DNA of 64,000 bases, taken from assembly GCA_015342445.1 (NCBI GenBank), contig JACEFO010001730.1, positions 620,001-684,000 on the forward strand. Reading direction: 5' to 3'. Positions within the stretch are counted from its first letter, which is position 1; each line of letters begins with the position of its first letter. The notes under the pieces are model-generated. The model ran no database searches. It was not told the DNA's origin and was given only the letters and a program-made list of their open reading frames with translations. The stretch is from Digitaria exilis (lineage: Eukaryota > Streptophyta > Magnoliopsida > Poales > Poaceae). The translations under genes and the position numbers were made by a program. Below are positions 59,783 to 64,000 of the stretch, piece by piece.

Positions 59783-61705
59783 ATGGCTTCCCCCTCCCGC
59801 TCCACCGCCGCCTCGCGCCGCGGCCGCAGCGCGCGGCAGTCCCCCTTCTTCCGCGACCTCGCGTCCCCGATCCCGTCCCACCGCGGCGTCTCGCGCTTCG
59901 CGTCGGCCGCGTCCCCCGCAGCGGCGCCCTCCGCCACGCCGCCGCCGCCGCCCATCTTCACCCTAAACGACCGCTACGCCTCCGCGGACTTCTCCCCGGA
60001 CCCCACCGCCTCGGACCTCCTTCCCGTGGCTTCGTCCCCTTCCCCCCGCGCCGCCGCCAGCGGCGGCTCGCCGGCATGGGACCGGTCCTGGAGCAGAGTG
60101 TCGCCGTCGGCACCGGGATCCCCCATGGATGGGGTCGTGGAGCCGGCCCGGAAGGAGGTGCTCGCTTTGCCTCCGCCTGGGAGCCCTGGCACGCCGCCAC
60201 CTCCTGCTGCCACGATGACGGAGGCGCAGTCACCGGTGACCCCCTCGCAAGCACCCGTTAGGGCGGAGCCGGTGGCGAACGGAGGGGAGGCTGAACGGGA
60301 GGAGTGGGTCACCGTATTCGGGTGAGAATTCTTATGTTTTTCTTTGCTTTGTGCTGAATTAGTTTAGAAATGTGTGTTGGCAGACGCGTGTGCAGTGCAT
60401 ATGCTAGATTTGGCTTTCGAACTAGCTTGGTGCTGGCATCTTATTGCTCGTGTTTTAATTTTTCCCGGATAGTAATTTGCTAGCCCCAAATTGTAGGTAC
60501 CTTATATGATAAATTGATTTCTTAGCGTTTACACCTTTTACTACAGATTCTCTATTGGAAATACCAACCTTGTTCTTCGGGAATTCGAGAAATGTGGAAC
60601 AATATTGAGACATCACTCTGGTCCAAGAGATGGTAACTGGATCCACGTATTGTACCAGGTAATGATACATTCAACCACTTTCGGGCTTCCATTTTCTGCT
60701 ACTGTTTGATTTCTTGCATCTTTGTTATCCAAAAGTCATAACTCATGTTGCTCTGATGCTTACCAGCTTTTTGTAGTTGCTAGTGAACTGTAACAACTGC
60801 ACAAGTCATTTATGCTCCTACACCACCTTAAGGTTGTGTGTTTGTCATATCAGTTATGTTAATAGGATGGCCTTTTTGAGTTGCTCTACCATGAGCACCA
60901 AGTTTTATCCTCATGTTTAGAAGTGTGTATATTGTTTTCACTTCATAATCACATTCTCAAATGTAGTGTCACAAGGAGTTTGGATTATTATACTTCAAAA
61001 TTTTCAACTTGCAGTAACGTGTCTACTGATGATGGGTTATGGCTTTCTGGGCGGCCGTGCATTCTGGGTTCATAGATGTAGAAGAATTAAATCCAAAAGT
61101 ATAACCAGTGAGGCTTGCTAAATAACCTTGGCATGATGGAGCTGTTAGGCTTGCTCAAATTGCAATTATTTGAAACCCTTTTTGTCATCAAGTATTATGT
61201 TGTTGGTAGAAATGTTGCCAATGCTATTGTTACTTTTTTGCATGTAGTTAGATTAATAATCTATTACTATCATTTTACATTACGAGCTGAACTTTTCCCC
61301 GCCAAAGCTCTAAAGTTTGATATGGATTTAGACTGACTTTTCACTATTTTGTATTTGGTCTTTAAGCGCTCGTATGACGCTCGGAAGGCCCTTCAGAAAA
61401 ATGGTATCCAACTAAGCAGTGGCCTCATTGTTGGAGTGAAGCCTATTGATCCAGTGCACCGGCAGCAGCTGGATGAGAGGTTAATTGGAAACAACCAAGG
61501 AGGATTCATGGTTAACTTGCCTTCAAAGTCCCTTGCTTTGAAGAGCACAGGTGCATCGAACCAGCTGGGAACTTTTCCTCGTCCATATGATCCCAAGGCT
61601 AACACAAATGTTAACCGAGATGCAGGCCGTCGTGCAACCGGCATAGTCGCTGCACCCGCGAAATCAATTGTAACCAATGTGATGGATTTGATATTTGGCA
61701 TTTGA
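59783..61705 (+). CDS. NUP35: Nucleoporin NUP35/NUP53 (MPPN domain)
   Basis: A component of the inner ring of the nuclear pore complex. Three exons: 59783-60321, 60547-60658 and 61367-61705, total 990 nt, 329 residues. The N-terminal 170 residues are Ser/Pro/Ala-rich and disordered (RQSPFFRDLASPIPSHRGVSRFAS is the only conserved-looking part, split as RQSPFFRDLASP and IPSHRGVSRFAS). The RRM-like MPPN domain follows (about 172-250): EEWVTVFGFSIGNTNLVLRE, CGTILRHHSGPRDGNWIHVL and LIVGVKPIDPVH. The C-terminus SIVTNVMDLIFGI is the short amphipathic helix typical of NUP35, which binds membranes. The start has a good context (CCCATGGCT). Intron 2 (60659-61366) is long and ends TTTAAG. The length is close to that of other plant NUP35 proteins as I recall them. 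Confidence 0.94.
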
Positions 61706-62780
61706 TATGCCAATGATGACCTATGATAGCATCTGTTTCTTATGTTTACCCATTTGAGAAGCCATCACGCCACAGATTCGGCAGCAAATTTTGCTGAAGT
61801 TGAGAGATTACAGAGTAACTTATTTCTTTTGGCGATGTAACATTCACATTGTGCAATTTTTCACGTATGGTTGCACTTCTATTGTCTTATGATCTGCCCA
61901 GATGAGGCCACTGTTGTAAGTTGGTGGTTTATTGGAATGGGATATTTTGATATTTTTAACTGGCCCATGTCTTATGTCGTTTTGAAGTGTCATCTTATTC
62001 ACTCTATTATCTGCTTGGAAGAGGTGAAATTTTTGGAAAATTGTGTTACCCTATGTGAAATATTTGTTTGTAAACATGCACCAATTGGAGTTTTCAGCTG
62101 GAGGAGTTTTCTGTACAACATGGCCTCGTAAACATACAAAAATTGGAATACCGACGCAAGTCCAGCTGGAGGAGTTTTCTGTACACCAAGGTTCTCCAGA
62201 GAGAGAGAGCGTTGCTGCTTTCAAGGTTTTCCAGAGAGAGAGAGAGAGAGAGTTGCTGCTTTCTGATTGGCTAGCGTCCTCGTAAACATGTCATCGAACC
62301 AATTAGGAGCCTTCAGGCAGGAGACAGAAAGGAAATCCTGACCCATGGATGAAAGAAATCAACGGCCTTAGATTGTTGATTCCCCTTGAATTTCATATTA
62401 GTCCCTGGCTTTATCAACGTCACACCCTCTTCATTATTTCCATTCGACCACTCCAAAACCATCTGTTCCAGCATTTGGATGGGAGAATAAGATAGTTTCC
62501 CCATCTGTATATTGACTAAAATTAAACTTGCCAGCCTTGTATAAAAAAGGAACAAACTTAACTACTGGGTTAAATTGAAATTGAGGCAACTTTAAAGAGG
62601 GGGTACGTTCTATGAAATAACATTGATCCCAGGGGCTTATCTACAAAAGCGCGATAAATCTCGAGTCCCTTGGTTCTGGGCTGGAGCACCCAGTTCGCGA
62701 TCGCGAGGTCTTCGTCTCCGCCTGGGTCCAGCGCTGGGATTTCCGCGCCCTGAACCACCAGAGCCTCCTCCACGGCCGCA
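61706..62780. other. 3' flank of NUP35 and promoter of STT3
   Basis: This holds a short duplication of AGCTGGAGGAGTTTTCTGTA (about 62096 and 62163) and two GA runs (about 62200-62215 and 62233-62252). No gene is seen. Confidence 0.5.
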
Positions 62781-63916
62781 ATGGCGGAGCCCGAGGCCTC
62801 CTCCGCGGCGGCCAACGGTGGCGGGCGCCTCCGGAACGCCTTCGGTGGCGTGCTCTCCGCCTTCACTCTCCTCCTCATCGGCGTCCTCGCGTTCTCGATC
62901 CGCCTCTTCTCCGTAAGATCCGTTTTGCTCCCCGAGCCTCCAGATCTAGTACGGTTCTCGCAAAGCGCTGCTGGAATTGTGTGTGCTCATCCGTTATGGT
63001 TGTTGGCGCGCAGGTCATTAAGTACGAGAGCGTGATCCACGAGTTCGACCCCTACTTCAACTTCCGCGTCACTCAGGTGTGATTGCTGGTTGCTTCCCTC
63101 CACTCTTTCGTTTTGTTCTGGTTTGTGTGGAATTGAGCTCAGTCCATAGGATATTAAGCTGTTATTGTCTTATTGATTCCGATCTTCGGTGTTGGAGGGT
63201 TCTGGGTTTTGGAAATTGACTGTTGTCTGGTAGATTTAGTTTACTCTCAGATAAATAGTGGAAATATGGAGCAAGTGACGGTCACGTAGTGGCATAAATT
63301 GTTGTCTGAAACAGTTATATGTCATGTCTGCTCTAATTTTCCTCTTGTTACAGTTTTTGTCGAAGAATGGAATTTATGAGTTTTGGAACTGGTTTGATGA
63401 TAGGACATGGTAAGAACAACTCCAACCTTCCAATGGTTGAGTACCGTGCGACCTCTACGGAAAATGGAATATGCCATACAAATAGTTGGCTGACTTCATT
63501 GCCGTTGCTTCTGTTTTAGGTACCCCCTTGGTCGTGTGATCGGTGGCACTGTGTATCCTGGTTTGACATTGACTGCTGGAACGATATGGTGGTATGTCAT
63601 CAAAGGGACACACTTGACTGTATTCCATTCCTTTTGATTACTGCAAAATGCGCCTAATGGAATTGAATGGTCCTCTAGGTTGCTGAATTCTCTTAACATC
63701 CCACTGTCTGTGGAGACAGTTTGTGTGTTCACTGCTCCAATTTTCTCGGCAAATGCTTCCTGGGCTACTTACCTGTTAACAAAGGTTGTTTTTTCAAGGA
63801 AGTGTGGGTACTCACCTGTTCTTAACCATCTGCAAATTACATGCTTACTTTGACTTATGCTATAGGAAGCAAAGGGCACTGGAGCTGGATTAATGGCAGC
63901 AGCCATTTTGGCAATG
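62781..63916 (+). CDS. STT3: Oligosaccharyltransferase catalytic subunit STT3 (5' part)
   Basis: STT3 transfers the dolichol-linked oligosaccharide to Asn-X-Ser/Thr sites of proteins in the ER lumen. Six exons are in view: 62781-62912, 63014-63076, 63354-63409, 63520-63591, 63679-63784 and 63866-63916. The gene continues beyond the window after the donor at 63917. The first membrane segment ([18 protein letters not shown], about 27-44) is followed by the lumenal loop with the catalytic metal-binding motif [10 protein letters not shown]. Next come [37 protein letters not shown] and [20 protein letters not shown], all diagnostic of STT3. Exon phases join without breaks. The 160 residues seen cannot settle whether this is the STT3A or the STT3B type. 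The SVAGSYDNE and WWDYG motifs would be further right. Confidence 0.94.
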
Positions 63917-64000
63917 GTAAATTGCACCTACTTACCTACCACTTTTCATCATGATGGAAAAAAAGTCTAAATTGATTAAAAAAACTATTTGCTTGATTTG

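Noticed and set aside
59437..60261. 274-codon plus ORF overlapping the start of NUP35
   Set aside because: It is out of frame with the conserved nucleoporin sequence and contains only low-complexity Pro/Arg.
1..64000. CRISPR arrays, bacterial operons, phage or toxin-antitoxin systems
   Set aside because: No regularly spaced repeats or prokaryotic gene layout. The exon-intron structure and transposons show plant nuclear DNA.

Overview
This window is plant nuclear DNA, most likely from a grass (Poaceae). The evidence is long multi-exon genes with GT-AG introns, GC-rich first exons, many grass-type MITEs (Tourist-like with TTA/TAA duplications, Stowaway-like with TA duplications), a complete LTR retrotransposon and a nuclear tRNA-Lys gene. 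I cannot name the species. No operons, CRISPR arrays or phage-like content are present, and I found no previously undescribed system. The interest lies in individual gene structures and transposon insertions.

Left part (1-23 kb). A truncated LTR element ends at 1554. Next to it lies a minus-strand gene for a plant cereblon-like LON-domain protein (eight exons, 1706-5306). Its C-terminal CULT exons are not in the window, so the LTR element appears to sit in one of its introns. On the plus strand follow a pseudo histidine-phosphotransfer protein (8632-11255), whose phospho-accepting His is replaced by Gln, and a 21-exon kinesin-14 with a calponin-homology domain (15313-21977). The kinesin's motor domain is interrupted by an AT-AC, U12-type intron. 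Four MITE-like elements fill the gap between these two genes and one lies inside a kinesin intron. A tRNA-Lys(CUU) gene follows at 23122-23194.

Middle part (23-48 kb). An intronless DUF761 gene (minus, 26616-27521) is followed by a young gag-only LTR retrotransposon (29318-35366) with 1060/1059-bp LTRs, an AGGCT target duplication and no pol. A DUF1677 gene (minus, 39397-40041, TATA box at 40234-40241) and a class-A GATA zinc-finger transcription factor gene (minus, 46277-47783) follow. An 850-bp hAT-type element with an 8-bp duplication lies about 250 bp upstream of the GATA start codon.

Right part (48-64 kb). A MITE-rich stretch, including two neighbouring Stowaway-like copies, leads to three plus-strand housekeeping genes. 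These are peptidyl-tRNA hydrolase 2 (55494-58419), nucleoporin NUP35/NUP53 (59783-61705) and the 5' half of an oligosaccharyltransferase STT3 subunit gene (from 62781, running off the window).

The genes do not form one pathway. They cover ubiquitin-ligase substrate recognition (cereblon), cytokinin phosphorelay damping (pseudo-HPt), microtubule/actin motility (kinesin-14), transcription (GATA), recycling of peptidyl-tRNA (PTH2), nuclear pores (NUP35) and N-glycosylation (STT3). Exon joins were read by hand from splice signals and reading frame. For the complete multi-exon models (pseudo-HPt, kinesin, GATA factor, PTH2, NUP35, DUF1677) the exon lengths sum to a multiple of three.
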